Shown here piece by piece: positions 11,321 to 24,200 of a stretch of DNA of 64,000 nt. The stretch is taken from contig CAJFCJ010000002.1 in NCBI GenBank assembly GCA_904063045.1, positions 4,540,475 through 4,604,474 on the forward strand. The letters are read 5' to 3'. Both the position numbers and the translations under genes were made by a program. The notes beneath the pieces were generated by a model that was not told the DNA's origin, searched no databases, and saw only the letters and a program-made list of their open reading frames with translations. This DNA comes from Dimorphilus gyrociliatus. Lineage: Eukaryota; Annelida; Polychaeta; Dinophilidae. The first letter of the stretch is position 1; the number at the start of each line of letters is the position of its first letter.

Positions 11321-13176
11321 TGAGTGAAGAAAAAAACTATTTCTCACCAACGGAAATTATGCCAATCAAGTCACCTAAGGCATTATTTGAATGGAATGAG
11401 GAAGATTCTCAGCACAATTGTGCGCTAAAAAAACTAAAAACTTCCAAACAGGAGTTGATTTCAATAGTTTGTCATGATTACAAAGGCGGCTACTTGGAGG
11501 ATAAATATTCTCACGGGACAAATGAATTTAACGAATGGCCACCCTACTCGTTAAATAGCTGGTGTCTCATTGACATATTTATTTATTTTAGCCATAATTT
11601 GGTAACTATACCACCTCCAGGATGGATAAATGCCGCCCACAAAAATCAAACACTGATTCTAGGAACTTTTATTGTTGAATGGGAAGATGGGAGAAAAATG
11701 CTAGATGAAATATTAAAAGATGACATAAATATAGAAAAAAGTGTCGATATGCTTGTTAAGCTATGCAATTATTATGGATTTGATGGATGGCTAATTAATA
11801 TCGAGTCTAAAGTTCAAGTAAGTTATCTATTTATAAAATTATCGAAAGTGCTGTTGATACCTTTTTATTAACAAAGTTCATTGACTTTTCAATTTCTTCA
11901 CAGGAAGATACTGTAGTTAAGCTACAAACTTTCCTAAAAATGCTAACTCAGAAGATGCATATTTCAAAGACATTTTCAAAGATTATTTGGTACGATAGTA
12001 TTATATCAAATGGCAATTTAGAATGGCAGAATGAACTAAATGATCTCAACAATTGTTTCTTAAAATACTCTGATGCGATATTCTTAAATTACACATGGAC
12101 GGAAGCGAATCTCAATAATTCAATGAAGGACAACAAGAAAGTCTTTGTAGGTATAGACGTATTTGGTAGAGGATGCAATAGTTGTCATGGTGAAGGAGGA
12201 TTCAATACAATTCAGGCAGTAAAACAAGCGAGAAGTAGAAATTTAGGATGTGCCATATTTGCTCCTGGTTGGACTTTGGAAACTCTGGGAGGCGAGAAGT
12301 TTGATTATAATAATGACCGGTTCTGGTCTTTATTAGAAAATGATTTAAATAAAAATATAGAAGTTGAAATTCCTTTCTATACAAATTTTTGCAAAGGTTA
12401 TGGTAAAAAATGGTATGTAAACGGTAAGCTAGAACAGGAAAAGAAATTTTTTAATTTATCTCTACAATCGCCCCAACCATATGAATATACCAATTTAACG
12501 GATGGGACAATTTTCTGCGGCAGTAATTCATTCAGAGTTACCAACTGCCACGATCTGTTTGATATTAATACAGAATTAACATCTGCACAAGTATTCGTTT
12601 TGGAGTTTGCTTTTGTCGAGCAAATAGAATTAAAATTGTACGAAAAAGACAATAGAACAAGAGAAATCGAAACTTTTAAGAAATCTTCTTCCGAAGAGGA
12701 GTGTCAATATGACAGACGTTGGAAAATAAAGTAATTTAATCTTTATTATTATTATAGTAATTTTTTAAAACGAAATGTGTTTTCTGTGTTTTTTTAGGAG
12801 AATTGAATTTCAAACAAAATCTAATCATCAAAAATTAATATTGGTATGCAGTGGCAGTGGTTTCCTTGGATATATTCATTTCTATGAAAAATCTAAACAT
12901 ATCAAAAATACAATAGAAGTTATAGAAAGATGTAAAAATTGGACATCATTTGGAGGGCATTATATTTTCAATGGAAATTTTAATTGTACAACTCTAAATG
13001 ATCTTAGTCATTTTAATATTTATATCAGAAATGATAAAGAATCCGAATGGAAATATAATACTTCATTTTATGGAAGTTCATTTGAAATAACCCAATTAAA
13101 ATTGGACAAAAAGCAATTTTATCTTAAAATTTCTAGTATACCTGGAAATTATTCTACTGAAATTTACATTGAATGA
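11317..13176 (+). CDS. ENGASE: Cytosolic endo-beta-N-acetylglucosaminidase (GH85)
   Basis: Three exons (11317-11817, 11904-12730, 12798-13176) give 568 residues with consistent phases. ENGase cleaves the chitobiose core of free N-glycans released from misfolded glycoproteins in the cytosol. Family landmarks are in order: an N-terminal YFSPTEI and GGYLEDKY, IDIFIYFSHNLVTIPPPGW, LGTFIVEW, and the catalytic motif DGWLINIES whose Glu is the general acid of GH85. IIWYDSI, the NYTW block, GIDVFGRG and IFAPGWTLE follow. The C-terminal third resembles the carbohydrate-binding-like tail and is less conserved. No signal peptide is present, as expected for a cytosolic enzyme. Two adjacent ATGs open the frame after a short overlapping uORF. 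The gene stands alone on this strand. Confidence 0.93.
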
Positions 13177-13197
13177 TATGAACTATTGCTTTACTTC

Positions 13198-13203
13198 AAT
13201 AAA
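13198..13203 (+). terminator. Poly(A) signal AATAAA for ENGASE
   Basis: AATAAA 22 nt after the ENGASE stop codon. The short distance implies a very compact 3' UTR. Confidence 0.55.
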
Positions 13204-15336
13204 CTAGTAAAATGAAAAATTGTCTTCACACTTACAGTGGTGAATACAACAAATGATTGAAAGACAAGAGAGAGGGCTTTCATTAAATTTTATATTAAAT
13301 ATCGTAAACTTTTCTTGGTTGTAGATAAAGGTTCTTTTGATCAGCTGTTCCTTTATTTGAACATGTAATATGACAGGTTCAACCGCCTGTTAACAAATTA
13401 TTTGGTGAAATTATTTATGCCGGGTTCGATGCCACTTAGCCAGATATAACTGCAGTTCTATGTATAGATATATTTATCACCTAACACAGCTTATCGAAAA
13501 GCGTACTACCCGCTTATTTACTGCAGGATCTACCATATCTTTATACTTGCAGGTGGGAATACTTCGTCTTTGCCTTTATTAGCTGTTACAATAGTTTAGT
13601 ATACTTGTATGCGTATAGCTTATCCAGCAGAACTTCATATGTATTATGATTCATGTTTATAATTATAATTTATTAATTTTCCTCAGTAACAATAGCATTT
13701 ATTATTCTTTTTCTGCCTGCAAGTTTGACAGCATTTTATGAAATTTAGTTGAAAAATTCTGTGGAGTCCAACTGTGGATTTATTAATTAAGTTAAATAAT
13801 ATGATCAATGTTTTGCCATATCTTGTTAGATATAACAAAAAACGTTATGTAGAGCACAATTTATTGATAAAGTTAATGAAACATAGAATAGAAACATACA
13901 ACATTACAAGGCCTTCTCTTCAAAATTTGATTGTTTTTGTAAGTGTCATAAATAATTTAAAAAGAGTAAATATGATACTTTGCTGTACGTCCTTTCATAC
14001 GTAGTTTATATTGATTTACTTTTTTGTGAAAATACAGTGTATATACAATATATACTATATAAATCACAAGTACATGTAAAACGTCAAACACTCTTCATTT
14101 TTAATATTCTCAAAAATCTATATTTCCTCGAATACGAAGAGAAGGTAGTTAATTTTAATCTCTATCTCTTCAATGTACTTATTATATTCCTTCTACTAAT
14201 TTCAATCTTCAACAAGAAGTATATACTGTATATATATATATATATATATATATATCTAAATTAGTTATATCATATGAATAGATATTGCAACAGAAGAAAA
14301 GTACTACTATTGATGTAATTAGGCGCTTTATTGCTAAGTTTCCGTTTTGACTTTCAGACTATTATATTAATTAAAAAAATAACAGGGTATTTTTTTGTTT
14401 TAGCTCTTTGACAAAGTTTCAGCTATATTTACGTGTTTTTTTTTCGTTTCATTTACTTTATGCCAACAATCACATAATGAGAGGAAAAGTTATTATGGAA
14501 TATTATACAACTTATTTTAAATATACAAAATGACATTATAAAGAAGAAAAAACATACGTTATACCCATTGTTTTCGTACATTGAATGGAACTTTGATAAT
14601 AAAATTATTATTTGTTGTTATTCTCCACTATTATTCCAGTATAATATTAAACTATATACAAACTTGTATGTGTCTTAACTGTTTTACTATTGTAATATAT
14701 ATCGTCTTTAATTTAATTTTTTACAGCCAATCACCATATCTTAAAAGTGTATTTAAAAATGCAGATCGTTATTTTCTGTATTTGTAATTTGATTATAGGA
14801 GATGATAACTGTTTCTTTTGGTCTAATGTAACTTTGTTTTCATTTAAGCGATCAACCAGTAGCGCTGGAGAACATGATATGGCTTAAGAAGAAAGGAAAT
14901 TCTTTGTAGAAATTAACCAAGATTTTATTCTAAATTAATTAAAGTAGTGTATAAATTTCCAGTAGAATATCGTGTATATAATTTATTATAAAATGATAAA
15001 CGTTTTAACGTTCCAGCGATTTGTTTACCTAGGTATTTTTTACCAAGGTTAAACACTCATTTTCGCATTTTCCGCCCAAATATTTCCCACTAGATGGTGC
15101 TGATTGTCATGACGAAATTTCCTCTTCCGTCATTTAACCACCTATTGGTATAAAATTTGAACTTCTTTGTTTGATTTTACAGTTTTATTGGCGTTTCAAA
15201 CATCTATTCCAAGGTAATAAGTTATAAATTTAAATATTAGATCTATTTATTCATTTAAATTTACTCTATACAGCTGGACTTTACAGCACGCGACGAGAGA
15301 TTTTTAATTTAACCGTTAAGATTGTTTGTGTTTACA
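13204..15336. other. Intergenic region upstream of the GTSE1-like gene
   Basis: About 2.1 kb. Open frames between 13774 and 14787 are AT-driven, rich in Ile/Tyr/Phe, and look random. A somewhat less AT-rich patch at 13370-13640 has no frame and no foldable tRNA. A likely 5' untranslated exon with a donor (AAGGTAATAAG) is near 15180-15215. A CTCF-like site is at 15087. Confidence 0.5.
15087..15100 (+). promoter_or_regulatory. CTCF-like motif
   Basis: CCACTAGATGGTGC differs at a single position from the common animal CTCF core CCASYAGRKGGCRS. It lies about 240 bp upstream of the next gene. Binding is inferred from the motif only. Confidence 0.3.
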
Positions 15337-17309
15337 ATGAATCCCAATTACTCGTTTATCAGGTAATTAATTTTTGAATCTCTTCATTTTATAAACTTCT
15401 ATAAGTAAACTATTGCATTGAGTGAATGATCGCTTAGTTTGTTTATGATTTGTTTAATTTATATTCCATATCTTGAATAATGTGCCAGTCGTCACAAAGT
15501 AGATTGAGGCGTATTTGTTATTTTTATTTTGACTTTTCTACTAACAAATTGATAAAGAGAGAAGATTCTTGATATTAATCCCCATAGACTAATTATCTAA
15601 TGAAAAGATATTTAAAACCTTATTAAATTCTCATCATCCCACAGTAACGCCTCTATGGAATCGTCGATACTCGATGAAACCGATATTTTTTTCGGGCCGG
15701 TTACCGAGAAAGAAAAAAACTTTCGAAGAAAATTCGAAGATAAAGAGCAAAAATTGCAAGACAGAAGAAAAGAGAGAGACCCTAAGGATGACGTCTATTT
15801 TGAAAGACGACGAGTACCCTTGAAAGATTCACAAAAGCCTAATATGAATGAGAGTTTAGAATTCAGCCTCATTGAAGCATTCGGTGACAAGTCAATTTCT
15901 GATGTTGAACGAACATACGAATCTCGTAGATATTCACCCTCGAACGCTCTTAACGATGCACTTGATAGTTCTGCTCTAGAGAATCTTCTCAATAATTCTC
16001 AACACGACAATAATCACAAATTCACAAGTATGGATGATAGCTTTATAGATAGTCGGCGTCCAGTATCACCATTTCTTTTTCGAAACAGTGGTAGAGGACG
16101 ATTTAGGTAAGAACTTATTACAATTGTAACAAAATCTATAATATTACGGTAATATAAGATTTGTTAGCGGTTACGTGATATTCGCTAATGTTAAACTAGG
16201 CTTACTATAATGGTAATGTGCATTCACCTCACTTTAACTATGGAGTTCAACGAGAAACAATTTTGTTTTTATAGGTCACGTGCCATGGTTCAGTTAGATT
16301 TTGAAGAAGACAAGGAAAACGATAAACCGAGTCCTGTAAAATTGAAGGTGGCATCTTGTCAAGATTTGAATCGTCTAGGAAATATCGTTAAACCAATTCC
16401 TATTAAAGCTTCAACGCAATCCGTTGAAAATCTAAGGAAATTCGAGGAGTTATCTTCCGCATTCAAACCGATATCTAGATCCGAAACAAACTTGACTCCT
16501 AAGAAAGAAAGTAAGTTTGTTGACCTAAGAAATGAAATTGTAAAGCAAAGAAGTTGGAACACGAACGGTTCGTTATTTGTATTATAAAGTTAACTAATCG
16601 TTCTTACTAGCCAAGTTAATCAACAGATGTTTACAAAGAGAATCGTTTGTTCTTCGACATGAACTTTATTGAGGATCAGTATACGTACAGGGTAATTTAT
16701 TTTATTGGAATACTGTGATATCTACTTTATTATGAATTCGTTTCATTTACTGTAACAGCAAGAAATGAAAGAGAGAGCCGAGAAAGACATGAGCCATTTG
16801 GATTTATCTATCGGACCAACTAATGTACGTTTTAACTTTAAACTGAAAATTTACTTTCTAATCCGTTCTAGTATAAATTTAAATTACACTAAACATTTCC
16901 TTAGGGCATTCCGTCTCCTATATTGAAAAATAGACCTTATCAAAGGATTCAAGTGGTAACACGTGTGACGCAATTAAATGCAGCTCAGAGCACAAAGTAT
17001 GGCCTCAGTCCAGCAATGAAAGCTGATGAAAGGGTAACAGTTAGAGCTGCCAGAAGAAAAATGGTACCCCATATGAATCAGATGAATACTCCTACGAAAG
17101 CGTCCATCAGAAAATTTGCTCCAATGTCCGAGCCAAAGAAGAAAGCCGATGGCGTTGGTCACCGATTCGCAACTCCACAAACAAAGAGAACTTGCGTAAT
17201 GGGATCCGGAGCAAACCGGTCTTCCAAGTGTCGTATACCAATCAGAAAAACAGATTCTTCAACTAAAGACAAAGAATCGAAGAAGATAAGACAACCTATT
17301 TGGAGATAA
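15337..17309 (+). CDS. Basic, disordered protein, possibly GTSE1-like microtubule or cell-cycle factor
   Basis: Six exons: 15337-15362, 15645-16106, 16275-16567 (or -16510), 16627-16691, 16759-16824, 16905-17309. They give 438 residues with consistent phases. The first ATG is in a tiny exon, since the frame continues through the acceptor at 15644. Near the N-terminus is DIFFGPVTEKE, which recalls DEVFFGPFGHKE of vertebrate GTSE1. Three short related motifs follow (SCQDLNRL, TQSVENLRK, SETNLTPK). The C-terminal 130 residues are rich in Lys, Arg, Pro and Ser, as in microtubule-binding regions. The middle holds FEEDKENDKP, with a KEN sequence. No folded domain is recognised. The gene is clearly coding; the GTSE1 link rests on one motif and overall character and is weak. 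Confidence 0.8.
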
Positions 17310-17444
17310 ATTGTAACAAATTTATCTCTCATAGAAACCATTTTCACTGGTATATTTAAAACGAAGTAACTTACGTAGAAAGAAATTAAAGAGAAAATTT
17401 AATTTTAGTCAGTCTGGTGAGACATTTGCTATGGCCGATTAGTC

Positions 17445-17450
17445 AATAAA
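17445..17450 (+). terminator. Poly(A) signal AATAAA
   Basis: AATAAA 136 nt after the stop of the preceding gene, followed by a T-rich stretch. It fits as its 3' end and lies 288 nt before the next start codon. Confidence 0.5.
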
Positions 17451-17737
17451 AGTTTTTTATATGTTTTTTTTTTATACTATTCGTCTATTAAACATGCTTT
17501 TTTCATTATATAAATTTTTTTAATTTTTCATCGATTTTCTTATAAAAACAAAGTAATTTATTTACATTAATATAAGTTTTTTCTTTCTTTTTTTTTTTAA
17601 AAAAACAAACAAAACAGAATAGTAATATGTATTTTACTTTATATTTTTTAAAAAATAGTCATGATACAATTTAAATATTTCCTGTAAATAAATAGTAGAT
17701 AGCACAATCTATCTTAATATCTCCCTTTTCTAGGATA

Positions 17738-20700
17738 ATGACTAGCTCTAGTGAATTAACATCAACTGTTCTATCTTCCAATGCAACTACGACTTTTCGT
17801 ACAACAACATCAGAGAATACCACCAACCTCCAATCAGCTGTTTCTAGCGATGGTACCAATAATTCAGAAATTAGTTATACGGAAACAACTCAAATGACAC
17901 GTAAACCGTCTGTTACATTTTCTGATTATTATCCAGCTCCTCCTCTAAGATCTGCTGAAAGTAGATTAAAATGGTCGAAAAGGCCGAATCACTGGAGAAA
18001 ATGTATTATTTTAGGAATTATAGCATTTTTTTTAATTGGAATATCCCTATTACTTTATAAAATCTCAACAAACAATGACGAAATGACTAAATTTATGGAT
18101 CGAGGTCAATTGCCAAGTAATAATAAGACAAACGTAATTTTAAAAATAGACAATCCTCCAGTTACAGAGCAATATAACTTGTATAATAATTCACATGAAT
18201 ATTCGTATAAAAACATTATAGTACAGACAATTGATCCGTGTTTGAATAATAAAGATGTTAATATTAACAATTTCAAACAAAATCATAAAATAAAAATCCT
18301 TGTTAATTGTAATATAAAGCTAGTAACTTTTGATCAAAAAAATCAAATTAAAATTTTGGGTTTACAATTAAAAGGTCAAGGTAAAAATTCTACAAATATT
18401 GATATTGGAACATTTGTAAAAAATATAATAAAAAGCAGTAATTATGTAAATGAGGTAAGTTTATAATGTTTAACTAATTTCAATATAAATTCTTTTTTAT
18501 ATTGCAGCTAATCATTGAAAATTTAAGATTATCTTCATTCGATTTTTCATTATTATTCAATTGGAACCATGATAGAAAGACAAAACTAAAGTTAATATTT
18601 AGAAACTGCAAAATAGACCGTTTAATTTCTAATAAATTAAATAAAACCAATACTAAATTAATGAATATTGAAGAATTATCTATCGTTAATTGTCAAATAG
18701 ATAATGAAATAATTAAAAATCTACTAATTAATATGCAAATAAACAGATTTAATTTTCTTGGAAATTCAATTCATAAAATTGATTTTAACTTTATGAAAAA
18801 TGTTGATATTCAACATTTCAATTTAGAAATTGATAAGATTATTGAATTTAATAGAATTTCTATGTTTAATATAACGGCAAAAGTTTTATCTTTGAAATTC
18901 TCATTAAAAACTCCTTTTAATGTGACAAAGAATACTCTAGAAAATTTCGCCTTAAGTCATAGAATGAAAAAATACTTAAAAGACTTAAAGCTAATTAATA
19001 TTCATACCAAAGATTTAACAATAAAATATTTTAATGATTATGTTGCCTTGGTAACAATTTATTTAGAGAATATAAGAATATTTACAATATCTGAGAATAC
19101 ATTTGCTAGTAAACAATTAAGAAAAATTGTTATTAGAAATTGTCCTATAAAAATTATCTCTATAAAGTTATTCATTAATAATAAAGATTTGGACGTTGTA
19201 ACTAATGACTACAGGTGAGAAATTCGTTTTCTCTTTTCATATCTTCTTGGCAAACTTATATGTAGACCAAATACGTCTTAATAGATCATTCATTCCTGTA
19301 ATAATCTGATAGATGCAACGAAGGGTATGGCTGCTATTCACAGAATTTAATTTCCAACAAAAAAATTCAAAGAAAATGCGATAAAGATCATTTGCAAATA
19401 TTTATTCACGAATCTTGTAAATTAGACTGTCGATCCAGTTGTTTATCGAACGAGGTCCTTCTTGCGTCAAACGACCCTACAAAAGCCGTTTTAGATAGGA
19501 AAAGTACCTGGTACGAAACGAGAAAGAACTCCTGCTTTCAGGAAGATTTTATTACGTGTTTAGATAAGGATTTTGAAGGCGAAACTCGCAATCTTTCGCC
19601 AATTCTAACTTTTAAGGAGACTGATGAAATAGATAACTGTAAAATTGTTAAAATTGATACTGATTTATGGAAAGAGAATGAACTTATTAGATTAGATTAC
19701 ATAGATTGCAGTCGTCTTATTATAATTGGTAGTAAAAGATTAAAAAATTCAAATTTTAAAGAAATTCGTTTAAGTTTTAAAGGAAGACCTTCAATGACTT
19801 TTAAAGAAATATTTTCAAGAGTAGCATTTAAGAGGGTGTGTTCTTATCCCGTTCTTAAAGTTGCCTCTCTTTACTCTACTGTATCCATTAAAACTCAAGT
19901 AAATTAGGATTTTATAACGTATAAGAATACACCCTTTAAAGGTTATAATTAACAACATGGATATTGATGTTTTAGATTTTGATTGGTTTAAAGATTGGAT
20001 TTTCTCTCGAATTTCTAAAAGGTCTTTAATACTAAACAACTGTAATATTCACCATATAAAAGATAGGCTAAATAATTTTCTGTGGCACAACGTAGAATTT
20101 AAAAGATGCTCATTTAAAGATTCTATTATCACTCTACCAAAAAGCGTCATTCAGCTTGTTTACACAGATATTTCAAATAAAAAACCCATTAAAATTTATG
20201 AAAATTCTATTGGGCGACGAACTGAATTATTAAGAATTAGCGGTGAAAAAAATCAGTTAGACTTTATTGAAAGAGACGCTTTTAAGAACGCCCAGAGCTT
20301 GACGGATTTATTTTTAAACTTGAAAGTTTCAAAAGTGAAAGTTAGTCGCTATTTAAAGAATATAACCTATTGGACAAGTACATTTCTCTTAAATTTAACA
20401 ATCCGTGTAGACTACTTAGGAGATACTGAAGCTAAATCGCTAATTGAATACAGAAAATTGAAACTAATTAACTTGATCAATAGCGATATTGTTATTGTTA
20501 ATAGTTCATGGGTACCAAGGATAGACGCTTTATCCATCGTATTTACAAATAAATGGCCTAGAATTATTCATCTTGCAATATTTGAAAAGCGGCAAAGTTT
20601 ACGAATAGAAGCTTTCAAGGGAATAAACGATAAAGAATTTAGAATAAGTGTTAGAGAAAAATATACGGAAAGAGATGATAAATCTCAAGCTTTAGCTGAA

Positions 20701-21039
20701 TTAGCAGGTATAAACTCTAAAGGGAAAGCTTGCCAATTGAAATGCTCCTCTGAATTTGGAAACAGTAGATCGATTTTCATTTCAAATTTAACAAACACTG
20801 TTCAAAAGTATTATAAAAGCGCTGAGGTTCAGTGCAAAACCCACAGATTTATTGGTTGCCAATATAAGATTGGGAACTTGAGTATAACAACACCAATATT
20901 AACCTACGATGTACTTAGCTTAAATCGATTAATAGACACAACAATTGGTCTTTCTCCAGTAAAAAATTCTGCTTTTAAGGATAATTATTTATTAATTATT
21001 TTAATATCTTTTATATCAGATACTTTGTTATATAGTTAA
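17738..21039 (+). CDS. Type II membrane protein with two leucine-rich/Cys modules (unknown family)
   Basis: Four exons (17738-18454, 18508-19214, 19313-19898, 19942-21039) give 1035 residues; intron 3 is only 43 nt. Residues 1-88 are Ser/Thr-rich and end in a basic stretch. Residues 89-107 form one transmembrane helix (CIILGIIAFFLIGISLLLY), with positive charges on its N side, so a cytosolic N-terminus is likely. The ectodomain is rich in Leu, Ile and Asn, with spacing like degenerate leucine-rich repeats (for example LRKIVIRNCPIKIISI). It holds two Cys clusters. One, about residues 476-557, includes CKLDC and CFQEDFITC. The other, near the C-terminus, includes CQLKC and CKTHRFIGC. A C-terminal hydrophobic stretch (NYLLIILISFISDTLLYS) may be a second membrane segment or GPI signal. 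I do not recognise the family. It heads a run of five co-oriented surface-protein genes. Confidence 0.82.
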
Positions 21040-21261
21040 AGTAATACGTACAGTATATGCATGCATAATACTTATGTGACTATCGAATATGATAATAGTG
21101 TACTTATTGGGTAATACTTAATTATTTACAGTTAATTATCTTGAATCAATTGTAATTTTCTTCGAAATTATATATATATATATATACTGTACACACCAGT
21201 CTAAGAAGATACATTCATAGCCAGTTCTGTCTTATTCCTTTAGTAAAGAAACCTTAAAAAG

Positions 21262-24200
21262 ATGACTTTCATCTTTTTAATAATATGCTTTCTCTTATAT
21301 AAATATACTTCTGAAAAAGAAACTGTTAACTTTCTCGTTCTGATTCCTGGAAAGTTTCCTCCTATGTCACAACAAGAACAGGATATAACCATAAAAACAA
21401 GTGCAGGCGCAGGTAACTCTTGTTTATGTTCATTTAAATTAAATTGTTATTTACAATTAAATAATAGTTTTCAAATTAAATTTTAGTTGATTTAGCCTTT
21501 GATAACGTGAGAGAAAACATTTTACCATCGTTTGATGTAAAGTATACTATAATTGATACAGATTGTGACCCAGTTGTTGTTTTAGGTTTGTGTATTCTGA
21601 TTTAATAAGATATTGAATAATATTTAGAATTATATTTAAAGGAAAATCTGCGGAAAAATTGTTAAGAGGTAATACTACTGCAATAATTGGACCATACTGC
21701 GAAAAAGTAACTTCATTCATAAATGCTATATGTTCGCAATTAAGAATTCCGTTATATACTGGTTTTACAAAACCTGACCAGTATACTGATAAAAAAAGAT
21801 TTAAGGTGTTTGGTAAAAGTATATAAGTAATTTATTAATACAGTATTTCTCATACACTCGTTCAGTCAATAATTAAAACAAATGTCAACTTCGAGAAACT
21901 GCCTGTGGTTCTCAGCCAGCTTCTGATAAAAATGAAATGGATGAAAATATCTTTAATAGTCGATAAGGCTAATCGACATTACAGCGAAATTACAAAGAAA
22001 ATATCAAACGAAATGAATAATCATGGCATTGAAATTATTGATCTAGTGGAGTATATTCCCAGACCCATAAAGGATTCGTTTTACGTACAAGGCGGTAGGA
22101 GTTAGTATTTAGAAAATATAAAGTTCAAACAGGGAATAAAGCCTCATAAAACAACTTTTTCAGTAATTGTTTTGTGTCTCTCTGCTGGGAGCTTCAGAAA
22201 CTTTGTAAGCTCTTTCAAAAACAGTCGACACAAAGCAAGAGGATACTTTTTCATTGTAATACAAATAGCAAAACAAGCAGTACTCGATACATTTTCCTGG
22301 CAAAGGGTAGGTTTTTTGACAGTATATATACATTATACATATAAAATTTATGTATTAGTTAGTTAATAGTGCTATTTAAAATCTCTTATTAGGTCAAACC
22401 CGAGGACGATTTACTGAAAGATATTTACGAATACATGTTTTTTGTCAGACTCGGTAATTTTCAAAAAAGAGAAACTTATACAAAGTTTAATGAGATGTTG
22501 AAAGAACTATCCTGGAAAAATTACAACTATAGATATGGCGAGAGAGAAAAAGTTGAATGGGCAACTTACTTGTTATACGATTCCGTTATGATATCCGCAC
22601 ACGCTATAAATAGAACGTCAAAGTTAAACTTAAACTATGGAGATGTTTATGATATACGTAGAGGCCTTCATAATTTGGAGATACCGCAAGGTAAAATACT
22701 ATTCGAAGTAAAAATTATTTCATCTTTTTAATTCATTATTATATTAATAGGCCTATCTGGTTATATATATTACAATGACGCTTCAGTGAGATTTCAAGAC
22801 TATAGCGTTTATCACTTTCAACGCGGAAGAGAAGAGGTTTTTGATTTATTCATTTGTTATCAAGTATTATAAATACAGTAGTATTAAGCAATAAGCGTTT
22901 TTGTATTAAAGCTGGTATTTCAATTCTTGGCTATGAATGAATCTCTTATAGAGAAGACCGATATTATATGGGAATCTGGGAAAGTTCCTGCAGATAACTT
23001 TGAAAAATGTGATGATAACTTTGAAATTTGTCCTGATGGTAAACGAAAGTCAAGAATGAGAATATTAGAGATAAATACTCATATATATTATTTTTAGACT
23101 CTCTTTCATCGTCATCACTAATTCTGATTATTTTTGTAACAACATTTCTGGTACTTACCGTAGTTGTTTTCATAATACTCTTTCGGAAGATGAAGTAAGT
23201 ATCTCATCTATTTTAAATAGTAAAGCTTGTTTTTTAAAAAAAATGAAAAACTTAAAGGAAATATAGTCAAGAAAGAAGTTTGTTGAAAGTAAGTTGGAAA
23301 ATAGACAAAAGTGAAATTAAATTCAATAAAGTAAAGAATGATACTCTTTCTTTTTCTAAAGTAAACTTCTTTATATATAATTAAACATTAATAACTAATT
23401 ATTTATATATTTTTATTCATATTTATATGAATTTTTAAGTCTGAGGACAGTTTTGTCGATACTATCTCAGTTAATTCGAAAATTTTGGAAGAGGAAAGTA
23501 GCTACAGACTGGAAACGGGTATTTATCAGGTATTATTTATAGTTTAAATATTTGCTAGTTTGCAGCACCGGCCATGGAGTGTAACTTTGTAATGCAATAT
23601 TCTAGTTCTTCTTCTTTATGACGATTCCACGAGTCTTCCATTCTAATTTCAGAGTAGGTTTCCTTCTTTACGTTCCATTCTCTTCTAAGGTAGTTTTCGG
23701 CTATTGCAATAAAATTATGAAATTTTTCATATTCGATAGAATTCAAACGATCTTTAGAGACTTTCAACCATCTGATGACTGTTGTTTTCTCTTTATCATC
23801 CAATTCAGATTGCGTTCGTTGGAAGACTTTTGCCCAAGTTATCAATTCGCATAGAAAGTATACAAATAGAATACCTATAATTTATAATTTTGTTTATATA
23901 ATTATGCATTGATTTCATTAAATCAAACACAACTCACTTGATTCATCTAATCCAAATCTTTGCATAATATTCAAACGAAACATGTAATAAGATATATCCT
24001 CTTCTTTGTTTAGATAATCGTTCGTTGTTAAAAACATCTTTAATCCATGTACACTTCTATTGAAACTTGAAAATTTTGGCTCTTGTTTTACATAGTCAAC
24101 TACATGAGCGACGAAATAAGTAATACTCTCAATAAAATCTTTAAAAAGGTTTCTTTCGGCCAATTCTTGACAAACATCAGCAAACTCTCTTAATCTGTAA

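Noticed and set aside
13370-13445. Possible tRNA or tRNA-derived SINE
   Set aside because: GGTTCGATGCC at 13423-13433 matches a B box, but the flanking bases do not form a 5-bp T stem and no A box or cloverleaf can be drawn.
13774-14787. Several plus-strand open frames of 68-94 codons
   Set aside because: Low-complexity Ile/Tyr/Phe/Leu-rich translations running through an AT microsatellite; typical of AT-rich non-coding DNA.
17581-17660. Possible SINE tail or poly(A) retroposon end (T-run, A-run)
   Set aside because: Simple T/A runs without target-site duplication or an internal promoter; ordinary for this AT-rich DNA.
21806-21812. Alternative donor TTTG|GTAAAA in the cyclase gene
   Set aside because: Better consensus, but joining to the acceptor at 21865 creates an immediate TAA; the AAG|GTGTTT donor keeps the ANF-receptor frame.
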